Part shown: in pieces, positions 20,493-29,221 of the stretch
Numbering within the stretch: position 1 is the stretch's first letter
Layout of the letters: every line of letters begins with the position of its first letter
Origin: Halomonas sp. LBP4
Lineage (GTDB): Bacteria > Pseudomonadota > Gammaproteobacteria > Pseudomonadales > Halomonadaceae
Length of the DNA stretch: 64,000 nt
Assembly (NCBI RefSeq): GCF_003202205.1
Contig: NZ_PDOG01000003.1
Location: forward strand, 141,761 to 205,760
Reading direction: 5' to 3'
Position numbers and translations under genes: made by a program
Notes under the pieces: model-generated
Told to the model about the DNA's origin: nothing
The model's input: only the letters and a program-made list of their open reading frames with translations
The model's database searches: none

Positions 20493-22342
20493 TGACCATG
20501 ACCCTTGGTAACCGACTGATGGCCGGCCTGCAACGGCTCGGTCGCTCCCTGATGCTGCCCATCGCGGTGCTGCCCATCGCCGGCCTGCTGCTGCGCCTGG
20601 GCCAGCCCGACCTGCTGGACATCGCCTTCATCGCCGGCGCCGGCGAGGCGATCTTCGCCAACCTGGCACTGATCTTCGCCATCGGCCTGGCGGTGGGCTT
20701 CGCCGACGACGGCAACGGCGCCGCTGGCCTGGCCGGGGTGATCGGCTACCTGGTGCTGGATGCGGTGCTCACCGCCCTGAACCCCGAGATCGACATGGGG
20801 GTGCTGGCGGGGATCATCATCGGCAGCGTGGCGGGGCTGCTCTACAACCGCTACAAGGCGATCCGGCTGCCGGACTATCTGGCCTTCTTCGGCGGGCGGC
20901 GCTTCGTGCCCATTGCCACCGGGCTCGCCGCAGTGGCCCTGGGGGTGGTCTTCGGCCTGGCCTGGCCGCCGGTGCAGCACGGCATCGACTCGCTCGGCCG
21001 CTGGCTGATCGATGCCGGCGAGCTGGGCCTGTTCGTCTACGGCACGCTCAATCGCCTGCTGATCGTCACCGGCCTGCACCATGTGCTCAACAGCCTGGTG
21101 TGGTTCGTGTTCGGCAGCTTCGAGGCGGCCTCCGGGACCCTGGCCAGCGGGGACCTCAACCGCTTCTTCGCCGGCGACCCGACGGCGGGCAGCTTCATGG
21201 CCGGCTTCTTCCCGGTGATGATGTTCGGTCTGCCGGCGGCGGCCCTGGCCATGTACCACGCCGCCCCCAGGGGGCGCCGTGCCCAGGTGGGCGGCCTGCT
21301 GCTGTCGCTGGCGCTGACCGCCTTCCTCACCGGGGTCACCGAGCCCATCGAGTTCACCTTCATGTTCCTGGCCCCGCTGCTCTACGGCCTGCATGCGCTG
21401 CTGACCGGGGCCTCCATGGCGCTGATGCACTGGCTCGACGTCAAGCTGGGCTTCACCTTCTCCGCCGGCGCCTTCGACTTCGCGCTCTCCTACGGGCTCT
21501 CCACCAACGGCTGGCTGATGCTGCCGGTGGGCCTGGCCTACTTCGCCCTCTACTACACGGTGTTCCGCTGGGCCATTGCCCGTTTCGACCTGCCCACCCC
21601 GGGTCGCGAGCCCGAAACGGAGACACCCACCAGCGGTGTCAGCACCGCTACCGGCGAGCGCGGGCCGGCCTTCGTCGCGGCCCTGGGGGGCGCCGCCAAC
21701 CTGGCCAGCGTCGGTGCCTGCACCACCCGGCTGCGCCTGGTGCTCGAGGATCCCGCGCGGATCGACGAGGCGGCCCTCAAGGCGCTGGGTTCCCGGGGCC
21801 TGCTGCGCCTGCAGGGCGGCGGCGTGCAGGTGATCCTGGGCCCGATCGCCGATGGCGTGGCCGACGAGATCCGTCAGGCGCTGAGTCAGGGCGATCGGGG
21901 GCCCATCGCCGCCTCTTTCCACGATCCGGTGGCCGACGAGATCCGTCAGGCGCTGAGCCAGGGCGATCGGGGGCCCATCGCCGCCTCTGTCCACGATCCG
22001 GTGGCCGACGAGACCCGCGGCGCCATGGCCGCCCAGGGCACGACGCCCGGCGGGGGCGAGGCGGTCGAGCCGCAGGGGAGGGCGGAGGAGCCTGCCGAGG
22101 CCGTCGATGCCGCCGCTTGCGGCGACTGGCTGCACGCCCTGGGGGGCGAGGCCAATGTCCGCGAGGTGGCGGCAGTGGCCGCCACCCGGCTGCGGCTGGC
22201 GCTGCGTGATGCCGCGGCGCTGGATGAGGCGGCCCTGGCCCGGCTCGGCGCCCAGGGTGTGCAGCGCCTGGAGGGCGACGTGGTGCATGTGCTGCTGGGC
22301 CGGCACGCCGCCGCCGTGGCCAGGGGGCTGCAGAACGGCTGA
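20492..22342 (+). CDS. nagE: PTS N-acetylglucosamine permease EIICB with an extra degenerate IIB
   Basis: This is the membrane permease that takes up and phosphorylates GlcNAc. ATG at 20492 gives 616 residues. The EIIC domain (about 1-370) has about ten helices and the sugar-site motif LTGVTEPIEFTFMFLAP. The first EIIB domain (about 388-455) has the phosphocysteine at 410 in GACTTRLRL. A linker of about 85 residues contains two tandem 24-residue repeats. A second EIIB-like domain (about 540-615) has VAATRLRL, so alanine (about 563) stands in place of the cysteine and it cannot carry phosphate. Usual family members have a single IIB, or IIB plus IIA. The extra domain is probably structural or regulatory. 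The gene is last in the nag operon. Confidence 0.93.
   Translation: MTMTLGNRLMAGLQRLGRSLMLPIAVLPIAGLLLRLGQPDLLDIAFIAGAGEAIFANLALIFAIGLAVGFADDGNGAAGLAGVIGYLVLDAVLTALNPEIDMGVLAGIIIGSVAGLLYNRYKAIRLPDYLAFFGGRRFVPIATGLAAVALGVVFGLAWPPVQHGIDSLGRWLIDAGELGLFVYGTLNRLLIVTGLHHVLNSLVWFVFGSFEAASGTLASGDLNRFFAGDPTAGSFMAGFFPVMMFGLPAAALAMYHAAPRGRRAQVGGLLLSLALTAFLTGVTEPIEFTFMFLAPLLYGLHALLTGASMALMHWLDVKLGFTFSAGAFDFALSYGLSTNGWLMLPVGLAYFALYYTVFRWAIARFDLPTPGREPETETPTSGVSTATGERGPAFVAALGGAANLASVGACTTRLRLVLEDPARIDEAALKALGSRGLLRLQGGGVQVILGPIADGVADEIRQALSQGDRGPIAASFHDPVADEIRQALSQGDRGPIAASVHDPVADETRGAMAAQGTTPGGGEAVEPQGRAEEPAEAVDAAACGDWLHALGGEANVREVAAVAATRLRLALRDAAALDEAALARLGAQGVQRLEGDVVHVLLGRHAAAVARGLQNG
21857..22000 (+). 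repeat. Two in-frame 72-nt tandem repeats inside nagE
   Basis: Two consecutive 72-nt units (21857-21928 and 21929-22000) encode VADEIRQALSQGDRGPIAAS followed by F/V-HDP, and a third, decayed copy begins at 22001 (VADETRGA). The units differ at two bases as far as I can see, so this is a recent but not brand-new duplication. It lies in the linker between the active and the degenerate EIIB domains and preserves the frame. Confidence 0.9.
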
Positions 22343-22449
22343 GGGGGGTGGCTGGGGCCGGCATGGCCCGGCCACCGTCGTCGCGAAGCAGGGTGGGACG
22401 CCGAAGGCTGAATCGGTTAAGCTGGGCGTTCAAGAACAGGGAGAGCCCC

Positions 22450-23247
22450 ATGACCCCACGCCTGATCGTCTCCGATCTCGACGGTACCCTGCTGGGTGCC
22501 GACCACGACCTCCATTCGCACACCATCGAGACGCTACGGACCCTGGCGAGCCGAGGGCACCACCTGGCCTTCGCCTCCGGGCGGCACTTCCGCGACATGC
22601 TCGCCTTCCGCGAGCGGCTCGGGGTGCCGATCCATGTGATCAGCACCAACGGCGCCTACCTGCACGCCCCCGACGACCGGATGCTCGCCGCCCGGCACCT
22701 CGAGGCCGAGCTGGCCCGGGAGCTCATCGGCCTGGAGCGCCACCACAGCGTGCGGCTGAACCTCTACCGCGACGAGGAGTGGCTGATCGACGCCCCGGAC
22801 CCGCGGTTGCTGGCGCTGCACGCCCATACCGGCTTCGGCTACCGGGTCGCCGGGCCCGATGAGCTCGACGGCGAGGGGGTCGGCAAGGTGCTCTATATCG
22901 GCGAGCCGCGGCGCCTGGCCGGGCTCGAGGCCGCGGTGTGCGAGCGCCACGGCGAGCGGCTGCACGTGACCTACTCGACCGCCAACTCGCTGGAGATCAT
23001 GGCCGGCGGGGTCAACAAGGGCACCGCCCTGGCATCGCTGCTCGAGGCCCTCGGGCTCGCTCCCGAGGCCTGCCTGGCCTTCGGCGACAACCTCAACGAC
23101 ACCGAGATGCTCCAGCTTGCCGGCGAGGCGCATGTGATGGCCAACGCCCACCCCGAGCTGTCGGCCCTGGTACCGCGGGCGCGCCCCATCGGCCACCACG
23201 ACGAGGCCGCCGTGGCCAGGTGGCTGCGCGAGCGCTTCGGCCTGTGA
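22450..23247 (+). CDS. HAD-superfamily Cof-type sugar-phosphate phosphatase
   Basis: This 265-residue cytoplasmic hydrolase belongs to the Cof/YbiV group, which dephosphorylates hexose phosphates, pyridoxal phosphate and similar compounds. Motif I is VSDLDGTLLG near the N-terminus, motif II is ASGRHF, the Lys of motif III is in GVNKGTAL, and motif IV is FGDNLNDTEML. The type C2 cap lies between motifs II and III. ATG at 22450 has a clear AGGGAGAG ribosome-binding site; the open frame extends upstream but without a signal. It follows the nag operon by 107 bp and may clear excess sugar phosphates, which is inference. The natural substrate cannot be told from sequence. Confidence 0.88.
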   Translation: MTPRLIVSDLDGTLLGADHDLHSHTIETLRTLASRGHHLAFASGRHFRDMLAFRERLGVPIHVISTNGAYLHAPDDRMLAARHLEAELARELIGLERHHSVRLNLYRDEEWLIDAPDPRLLALHAHTGFGYRVAGPDELDGEGVGKVLYIGEPRRLAGLEAAVCERHGERLHVTYSTANSLEIMAGGVNKGTALASLLEALGLAPEACLAFGDNLNDTEMLQLAGEAHVMANAHPELSALVPRARPIGHHDEAAVARWLRERFGL

Positions 23248-23367
23248 GGCGACTACCACCTTGGTCGCAAGTGCCTTGCCGTCGTCCCCGCCCTTGATCA
23301 TCATCGAGTCCCCATAACGACAACACGCCAGGGGCGGTGCCGGCATCGTCCCTGCCACCAGGCGAAG

Positions 23368-24087
23368 ATGACGACGACTCCTGCCACCCTGATCGTGGTC
23401 GACGACGACCCCGAGATCCGCGAGCTGCTGGCCGACTATCTCGGCCGCCACGGCTATCGCGCCCTGGTCGCCGAGGATGCCGAGGCGCTGCACCGCCTGC
23501 TGGCCCGGGAGACCCCCGACCTGCTGATCGTCGACATCATGCTGCCCGGCGACGACGGCTTCACCATCTGTCGCGAGGTGCGCCGGACGAGCGAAGTGCC
23601 GCTCATCATGCTCACCGCCAGTGCCGACGAGACCGACCGGATCCTCGGCCTGGAGCTGGGCGCCGACGACTACCTGGGCAAGCCCTTCAACCCCCGCGAG
23701 CTGCTGGCGCGCATCAAGGCGGTGCTGCGCCGGACCCGCACGCCGAGCAGCGAACCCGAGCACGCCCGGCTGGTGGCCTTCGGCAACTGGCGGCTCGACC
23801 GGGTGACCCGCGAGCTGATCGACAGCCAGGGCGAACGCAGCCCGCTGTCGGGTGCCGACTTCCAACTGCTGCAGGTGTTCCTCGAGCACCCCGAACAGGT
23901 GCTGTCCCGCGACGGGCTGTACGAGCTGAGCCGTGGCCGGCCGGCCCCGCCGCTGGACCGCTCCATCGACGTGCACGTCTGCCGGCTGCGCCAGCGACTC
24001 GGCGAGGATGCCCAGCACTCCCAACTGATCCGCACCGTGCGCGGGGCCGGCTACGTGCTGGCCACCCGGGTGGACGTGCTGCCGTGA
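23368..24087 (+). CDS. gltR: OmpR-family response regulator (GltR-like)
   Basis: This 239-residue DNA-binding response regulator has a receiver domain (about 1-122) with the acidic pocket VVDDDPE, the phosphoacceptor Asp 56 in LLIVDIMLPG, Thr in LTASADE and Lys in LGKPFNPREL. A winged-helix output domain (about 140-235) ends in RSIDVHVCRLRQRLG and IRTVRGAGYVLA. It overlaps the sensor-kinase start by 4 nt (GTGA). The pair precedes an AGE-family enzyme and a glucose-type ABC importer, the same setting as GltR/GtrS in Pseudomonas, where it controls glucose uptake. The symbol is assigned by this context and similarity, not by a unique motif. Confidence 0.85.
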   Translation: MTTTPATLIVVDDDPEIRELLADYLGRHGYRALVAEDAEALHRLLARETPDLLIVDIMLPGDDGFTICREVRRTSEVPLIMLTASADETDRILGLELGADDYLGKPFNPRELLARIKAVLRRTRTPSSEPEHARLVAFGNWRLDRVTRELIDSQGERSPLSGADFQLLQVFLEHPEQVLSRDGLYELSRGRPAPPLDRSIDVHVCRLRQRLGEDAQHSQLIRTVRGAGYVLATRVDVLP

Positions 24088-25571
24088 ATCGGGACGGGCC
24101 CTGGCGGCGCCTGCGCCGACGACTGGCCCTCGCCTTGCCGCGTACCCTACGCGGGCGCTTCGTGCTGATCATGGTCGTCGGGGTGCTGGGCGCACAGCTC
24201 GCCAGCTACGCCATCTGGACGACCCAGGCACGCTCCAGCCAGCTCGAACAGCTCGACGAACTGTCGCGGAACGTGGCCTACAGCGTCGCCTCCACGATGC
24301 GTTTCTTCCGCTCGCTGCCCTACGACTACCGGCATATCGTGCTCGACCAGTTGCGCGACATGGGGGGCACGCGGTTCTTCGTCAGCGTCAACGATCACCG
24401 CATTCCGATCCTCGATACCGGCGACGGTCCCGGCAAGTCGCTGGTGGTCGACAATTTCCAGCGGGTGCTGGCCTCGGAGCTGGGCATCCGCGACGCCCTG
24501 GTGGAGTTCTCGCGCCCCGAGGAGCTGCGCCTGCTCAACAATGAGGTGCTGCTGCACGACCTGCCGCGCCGCTGGGGCCAGCACAGCCTGCTGATGGAGC
24601 CGCTGTCGCCACCGGTCCTGGTGGTGCAGATGGAGCTGGAGCCGGAGACATGGCTGTATGTGGCGACGCTGCTGCCCATCCAGGACCTGTTCACCGCGCA
24701 CGGCTGGCTGTCCGAGGAGCGCCTGCTGGCGGCGCTGCTGGTGCTGCTGACCGTGATCGGGCTGTCGCTGGTGGGCATCCGCAGCGCCACCCTGCCGCTG
24801 GGGCGCCTGTCGCGGGCGGCGCATCTGCTGGGCAACGACCTCGACGCACCGCCGCTGCGCGAGAGCGGGCCGCGGGAAGTGGCGGCCACGGCCGTGGCCT
24901 TCAATCGCATGCAGCGCCGTATCTGCCAGCAGGTGGAGGAGCGGGAACGGTTGTTCTCGGCGATCTCCCACGACCTGAAGACGCCGATCACCCGCATGCG
25001 ACTGCGCGCCGAGCTGCTCGACGATCCGCTCCAGCGCGAGCGCTTCTGCGCCTCGCTGGATGAGCTCGCTCAGCTGGTCAAGGGGGCGCTCGCCTCGGTC
25101 AAGGGGTTCGATCTCCATGAGCCGTTGCAGGAGATATCGCTGCGCGACCTGCTCGAGGGGCTGGCCGAGGAGCTGAGCCTGCAAGGCGGCGAGGTCGCCA
25201 TCGAGGGGCATGCCACACCGCTGACCGTCAAGCCGCTGGCCCTCAAGCGTTGCCTGGCCAATCTGCTCGAGAACGCCATCTTCTACGGTGGGCGAGCCGA
25301 GGTGTCCCTGGACGAGGACGGCACGGCGCTGCACATCGCGATCCGTGACCACGGCCCCGGGATTCCCGACGCCGAGCAGGAGCGCGTCTTCGATCCCTTC
25401 GTCCGCCTGGAGCCGTCGCGCAGCCGGCATACCGGCGGCTCCGGCCTGGGGCTCGGCATCGCCCGGCATATCGTGCGTGCCCATGGCGGTGAGCTGCGCC
25501 TGGCCAACCATCCCGATGGTGGCCTGGTGGCGACACTGGTGCTGCCCCGCGAGCAACTTGGTGCAATCTAA
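24084..25571 (+). CDS. gtrS: Sensor histidine kinase (GtrS-like)
   Basis: This is the inner-membrane sensor kinase partner of the upstream response regulator. Translation probably starts at GTG 24084, overlapping the regulator stop, and gives 495 residues. Membrane helices lie at about 25-45 (FVLIMVVGVLGAQLASYAIW) and 215-235 (LLAALLVLLTVIGLSLV). A periplasmic sensor of about 165 residues lies between them, followed by HAMP, a dimerisation domain with phospho-His near 295 (ISHDLKTPITRMRL), and an ATPase with the N box LANLLENAIFY, G1 DHGPGIPD and G2 GSGLGLGIARHIV. In Pseudomonas GtrS senses 2-ketogluconate/6-phosphogluconate; whether this one does is unknown. Confidence 0.88.
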   Translation: MNRDGPWRRLRRRLALALPRTLRGRFVLIMVVGVLGAQLASYAIWTTQARSSQLEQLDELSRNVAYSVASTMRFFRSLPYDYRHIVLDQLRDMGGTRFFVSVNDHRIPILDTGDGPGKSLVVDNFQRVLASELGIRDALVEFSRPEELRLLNNEVLLHDLPRRWGQHSLLMEPLSPPVLVVQMELEPETWLYVATLLPIQDLFTAHGWLSEERLLAALLVLLTVIGLSLVGIRSATLPLGRLSRAAHLLGNDLDAPPLRESGPREVAATAVAFNRMQRRICQQVEERERLFSAISHDLKTPITRMRLRAELLDDPLQRERFCASLDELAQLVKGALASVKGFDLHEPLQEISLRDLLEGLAEELSLQGGEVAIEGHATPLTVKPLALKRCLANLLENAIFYGGRAEVSLDEDGTALHIAIRDHGPGIPDAEQERVFDPFVRLEPSRSRHTGGSGLGLGIARHIVRAHGGELRLANHPDGGLVATLVLPREQLGAI

Positions 25572-25645
25572 GCAACATGGGGGGCGAGGGGCGATCGACT
25601 AGGCTGAGGCCATCGCCTTGTGTCCGAATACCGAGAGTGCCGATC

Positions 25646-26836
25646 ATGAACGTCTACGACAGTGCCTTTCTCGAGGCCCATATCCGCAAGACCATGGGCT
25701 TCTATCACCCGCGCGCCATCGATCCCGAGGGCGGTTTCTTCCACTACCTGCGCGACGATGGCGAGGTCTACGATCGCCGCCATCGCCACCTGGTCTCCAG
25801 TGCCCGCTACGTCTTCACCTATGCCCGCTACGGCGCCTATTTCCAGGCGCCGGACTACCTGGCCTGGGCCCGTCACGGCTTGCGATACCTGGAAGAGCGG
25901 CATTTCCAGCCCGACTACCAGGGCTATGCCTGGACGCTGCACGATGGCCGGGTCGAGGACGACACCAACCACTGCTATGGCCTGGCCTTCGTGCTGCTGG
26001 CCCATGCCACGGCGCTCAAGGCCGGCATCGATGAGGCCCGAGAGGGGCTTTATCGGGTTCACGAGTTGCAGACGCGGCGCTTCTGGGAGCCGCAGTGGCA
26101 GCGTTATGCCGACGAGGCGGATCGGCATTGGCAGGTGTCCGACTATCGGGGGCAAAACGCCAACATGCACAGCTGCGAGGCGCTGATCGCGGCCTTCGAT
26201 GCCACCGGCGATGCCCAGTTCCTGGAGCGTGCCCTGCAGGTCGCCGAGGCGATCTGCCTGGGCCAGGCGGCGCGGGGCCATGGCTGGATCTGGGAGCACT
26301 ACGATCGCCACTGGCAGCTCGACCTGGACTACCATCGCGACGACCCGAAACACCTGTTCCGCCCCTGGGGCTACCAGGTCGGCCATCAGACCGAATGGGC
26401 CAAGCTGTTGCTGATGCTGGAACAGCGGCACCCCGCGCCCTGGCTGCTGCCCAGGGCCCGGGAGCTGTTTCTCGGCAGCGTGGAGGCCGGCTGGCATCCC
26501 GAGCACGGCGGCCTGGTCTATGGCCTCGACCTCGACGGCGCGATCTTCGATGGCGACAGGTACTTCTGGGTGCAGGCCGAGAGCCTGGCCGCCGCGGCGA
26601 TGCTGGGCAGCCGTACCGGCGAGCGGTACTTCTGGCGCTGGTACGAGCGGCTGTGGGAGTTCAGCTGGCGGCACATGATCGACCATGAGCATGGTGCCTG
26701 GTATCGCATCCTCGGACCCGACAATCGCCGCTACTCCGACGAGAAGAGCCCCGCCGGCAAGGTCGACTACCACACCATGGGAGCCTGCTACGACGCTATC
26801 GAGGCGCTGCGCCGCGGCAATGTTTCAACCTCGTAA
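25646..26836 (+). CDS. AGE-family sugar isomerase/epimerase (mannose isomerase-like)
   Basis: This 396-residue protein belongs to the N-acylglucosamine 2-epimerase (AGE) family, an (alpha/alpha)6 barrel. Characteristic segments are HLVSSARYVFTYARYG, EDDTNHCYGLAFVLLAHA, GHQTEWAKLLLMLE, YFWVQAESLAAAAML and, near the end, KVDYHTMGACYDAIEAL. These carry the paired catalytic histidines of D-mannose isomerases and YihS. It stands between a GltR/GtrS pair and a glucose-type ABC importer, so conversion of mannose to fructose (or interconversion of glucose, mannose and fructose) is the likely role. Cellobiose 2-epimerase or an N-acylglucosamine enzyme remain possible. Start ATG 25646 follows a GAGAG box. 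Confidence 0.85.
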   Translation: MNVYDSAFLEAHIRKTMGFYHPRAIDPEGGFFHYLRDDGEVYDRRHRHLVSSARYVFTYARYGAYFQAPDYLAWARHGLRYLEERHFQPDYQGYAWTLHDGRVEDDTNHCYGLAFVLLAHATALKAGIDEAREGLYRVHELQTRRFWEPQWQRYADEADRHWQVSDYRGQNANMHSCEALIAAFDATGDAQFLERALQVAEAICLGQAARGHGWIWEHYDRHWQLDLDYHRDDPKHLFRPWGYQVGHQTEWAKLLLMLEQRHPAPWLLPRARELFLGSVEAGWHPEHGGLVYGLDLDGAIFDGDRYFWVQAESLAAAAMLGSRTGERYFWRWYERLWEFSWRHMIDHEHGAWYRILGPDNRRYSDEKSPAGKVDYHTMGACYDAIEALRRGNVSTS

Positions 26837-26956
26837 GAAACCGGCAACACTATCCAGCACTAGGTAACCCCCGCAGGGGCGGAAAATGGGCTAGCTTTCT
26901 ACCAGGCCGTCGCAACCCGCGGCCGACAAGATCCATAACAAGACGGAGACACGCCC

Positions 26957-28231
26957 ATGCATGCATTGAAGCACCCCCCACTGCTACGCAGAACCCTGCT
27001 CGGTCTGGCCGTGGCGACGGCGCTGGGGGCCGCCCAGGCCCAGGCTGGCGAGGTCGAGGTACTGCACTGGTGGACCTCCGGCGGCGAGGCGCGGGCCGCC
27101 AACGTGCTCAAGGAACTGATGGAGGGCGAGGGGCACGATTGGCAGGACTTCGCCGTGGCCGGGGGCGGCGGCGAGACGGCGATGACCGTGCTCAAGTCGC
27201 GGGCCATGTCGGGCAACCCGCCTTCCGCGGCGCAGATCAAGGGGCCGGAGATCCAGGAGTGGGGCGAGCTCGGGCTGCTCGGTGATCTCGATGACGTGGC
27301 CGAGGCCGAGGGCTGGAACGAGTTGCTGCCGGAGATCGTCGCCGACGTGATGAAGCACGACGGCCAGTACGTGGCAGTGCCGGTCAACGTGCACCGCGTC
27401 AACTGGCTGTGGGCCAACCCGGAAGTGCTCGACGCGGCCGGCGTGGCATTGCCCACCACCCTCGACGAGTTGTTCGCCGCGGGTGAGGCGATCCGCGAGG
27501 CGGGCTACGTGCCCCTGGCCCATGGCGGCCAGCCATGGCAGGACGCCACGGTGTTCGAGACGGTGCTGCTGGCCACCGCCGGCGCCGATTTCTATCGGCG
27601 CGCCCTGGTGGAACTCGATCCCGAGGCCCTGGGGGGCGAGGAGATGATCGAGGCCCTGGCGACCTTCAAGCGCATGCGCGAGCTGATGGACGATGGCATG
27701 TCGGGACGCGACTGGAACATCGCCACCTCCATGGTGATCGGGGGCGACGCGGCCATGCAGATCATGGGCGACTGGGCCAAGGGCGAGTTCACCGCCGCCG
27801 GTCTCACCGCCGGCGAGGACTACCTCTGTGCTCCGGCACCGGGCACCGCCGAGGCCTTCACCTTCAACATCGACAGCCTGGCGATGTTCCGCGTCACCGA
27901 AGAGGCGGAGCGCGAAGCCCAGCAGACCCTGGCGCGGCTGGTGCTCGAGCCGACCTTCCAGGAGGCCTTCAATCTGGCCAAGGGCTCGATTCCGGCGCGC
28001 CCGGATATCGACATGAGCGAGTTCGACCAGTGCGCGCAACGCTCCCTCGAGGACTTCCAGCACACCGCCGAGACGGGCGGGCTGGTGCCCAGCATGGCGC
28101 ATGGCATGGCGGTGCGTGCCGATGTCCAGGGGGCCATCTTCGACATCGTCACCAACTTCTTCAATGCCAGTGACATGACGCCCGAAGATGCCGCCAAGCG
28201 CATGACGAGCGCCGCTCAAGTCGCCATGTGA
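26957..28231 (+). CDS. gtsA: Periplasmic sugar-binding protein (GtsA-like, glucose/mannose ABC)
   Basis: This is the periplasmic receptor of the ABC sugar importer. The protein has 424 residues. A Sec signal peptide (about 1-30) with a hydrophobic LLGLAVATALGAA core ends in AQAQA, and the mature protein begins EVEVLHWWTSGGEARA, a start typical of glucose/mannose-binding CUT1 receptors. Further family motifs are AMQIMGDWAKGEF and ARPDIDMSEFD. It is separated from the permease genes by a perfect 14-bp hairpin that should raise receptor over permease levels. Specificity for glucose and/or mannose is inferred from the Pseudomonas GtsABCD system and the nearby AGE enzyme. Confidence 0.9.
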   Translation: MHALKHPPLLRRTLLGLAVATALGAAQAQAGEVEVLHWWTSGGEARAANVLKELMEGEGHDWQDFAVAGGGGETAMTVLKSRAMSGNPPSAAQIKGPEIQEWGELGLLGDLDDVAEAEGWNELLPEIVADVMKHDGQYVAVPVNVHRVNWLWANPEVLDAAGVALPTTLDELFAAGEAIREAGYVPLAHGGQPWQDATVFETVLLATAGADFYRRALVELDPEALGGEEMIEALATFKRMRELMDDGMSGRDWNIATSMVIGGDAAMQIMGDWAKGEFTAAGLTAGEDYLCAPAPGTAEAFTFNIDSLAMFRVTEEAEREAQQTLARLVLEPTFQEAFNLAKGSIPARPDIDMSEFDQCAQRSLEDFQHTAETGGLVPSMAHGMAVRADVQGAIFDIVTNFFNASDMTPEDAAKRMTSAAQVAM

Positions 28232-28239
28232 CCCCCACT

Positions 28240-28270
28240 CCACGCCGCCGTCCCCTGGACGGCGGCGTGG
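28240..28270 (+). terminator. Intercistronic hairpin between gtsA and gtsB
   Basis: A perfect 14-bp stem (CCACGCCGCCGTCC / GGACGGCGGCGTGG) with a CCT loop lies 9 bp after the gtsA stop and 22 bp before gtsB. It has no T tract, so it is more likely an mRNA-stabilising or attenuating structure than a full stop. Confidence 0.7.
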
Positions 28271-28291
28271 AAGCCACACGAGGTACCCCTC

Positions 28292-29221
28292 ATGTCGACC
28301 GTTTCCTCCTCGACGCGCACGTCGCGTGTCGCGGTCGGGCGACCCGCACGCGCTCGACTGCAGGCATGGCTGCCGCGACTGGTGTTGTCGCCTTCCATCG
28401 CCATTTCCCTGTTCTTCGTCTACGGCTTCATGCTGTGGACCTTCATCCTGTCGCTGACCAACTCGCGCATGCTGCCGAGCTACGACTTCGTCGGCTTCGC
28501 CCAGTATGGGCGGCTGATGGTCAACGAGCGCTGGTGGGTGGCCTCGACCAACCTGGTGGTGTTCGGCGCCCTGTTCGTCGGCATCTGCCTGGTGGTGGGG
28601 GCGCTGCTGGCCATCCTGCTCGACCAGCGCATCCGCCAGGAGGGCGCCCTGCGCACCCTCTATCTGTACCCCATGGCGCTGTCGTTCATCGTTACCGGGG
28701 TGGTGTGGAAGTGGCTGCTCAATCCCAGCCTGGGCATCCAGGCCATGGTGCGTTCCTGGGGCTTCGAGAGTTTCACCTTCGACTGGCTCATCAACCCCGA
28801 CATGGCGGTCTACACCCTGGTGATCGCCGCCGTGTGGCAGGCCTCGGGCTTCGTCATGGCGCTGTTCCTGGCCGGGCTGCGCGGCATCGACGACAGCATC
28901 ATCAAGGCCGCCCAGCTCGATGGCGCCAGCCTGCCGCGCATCTACCTGCGGGTGGTGATTCCCTGCCTGCGCCCGGTGGTCTTCAGCGCCGTGATGATCC
29001 TGGCCCATATCGCCATCAAGAGCTTCGACCTGGTGGTGGCGCTGACCGGCGGTGGGCCCGGCTATGCCTCGGACCTGCCGGCCACCTTCATGTACGCCCA
29101 CGCCTTCACCCGGGCGCAGATCGGCCTGGGCTCGGCCAGTGCCATGCTGATGCTGGGCGGCGTGCTGGCGATCCTGATTCCCTATCTCTATTCGGAACTG
29201 CGGAGCCGCAAGCATGGATAA
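28292..29221 (+). CDS. gtsB: ABC sugar transporter permease GtsB
   Basis: This is the first membrane subunit (MalF-type) of the CUT1 sugar importer. The protein has 309 residues and about six helices, the first at about 31-52 (LVLSPSIAISLFFVYGFMLW). The coupling-helix EAA-like motif is AAQLDGASLPRIYLRVVIPCLRP, followed by the conserved KSFDLVVALTGGGPG. It overlaps gtsC by 8 nt. Together with gtsC it forms the translocation channel for the sugar bound by GtsA. The exact sugar is inferred from context. Confidence 0.92.
   Translation: MSTVSSSTRTSRVAVGRPARARLQAWLPRLVLSPSIAISLFFVYGFMLWTFILSLTNSRMLPSYDFVGFAQYGRLMVNERWWVASTNLVVFGALFVGICLVVGALLAILLDQRIRQEGALRTLYLYPMALSFIVTGVVWKWLLNPSLGIQAMVRSWGFESFTFDWLINPDMAVYTLVIAAVWQASGFVMALFLAGLRGIDDSIIKAAQLDGASLPRIYLRVVIPCLRPVVFSAVMILAHIAIKSFDLVVALTGGGPGYASDLPATFMYAHAFTRAQIGLGSASAMLMLGGVLAILIPYLYSELRSRKHG

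Noticed and set aside
21857-22000. Assembly artefact explaining the duplicated segment in nagE
   Set aside because: The two copies differ at about two bases and the third is decayed, which argues against a simple collapsed or duplicated read; long reads would settle it.
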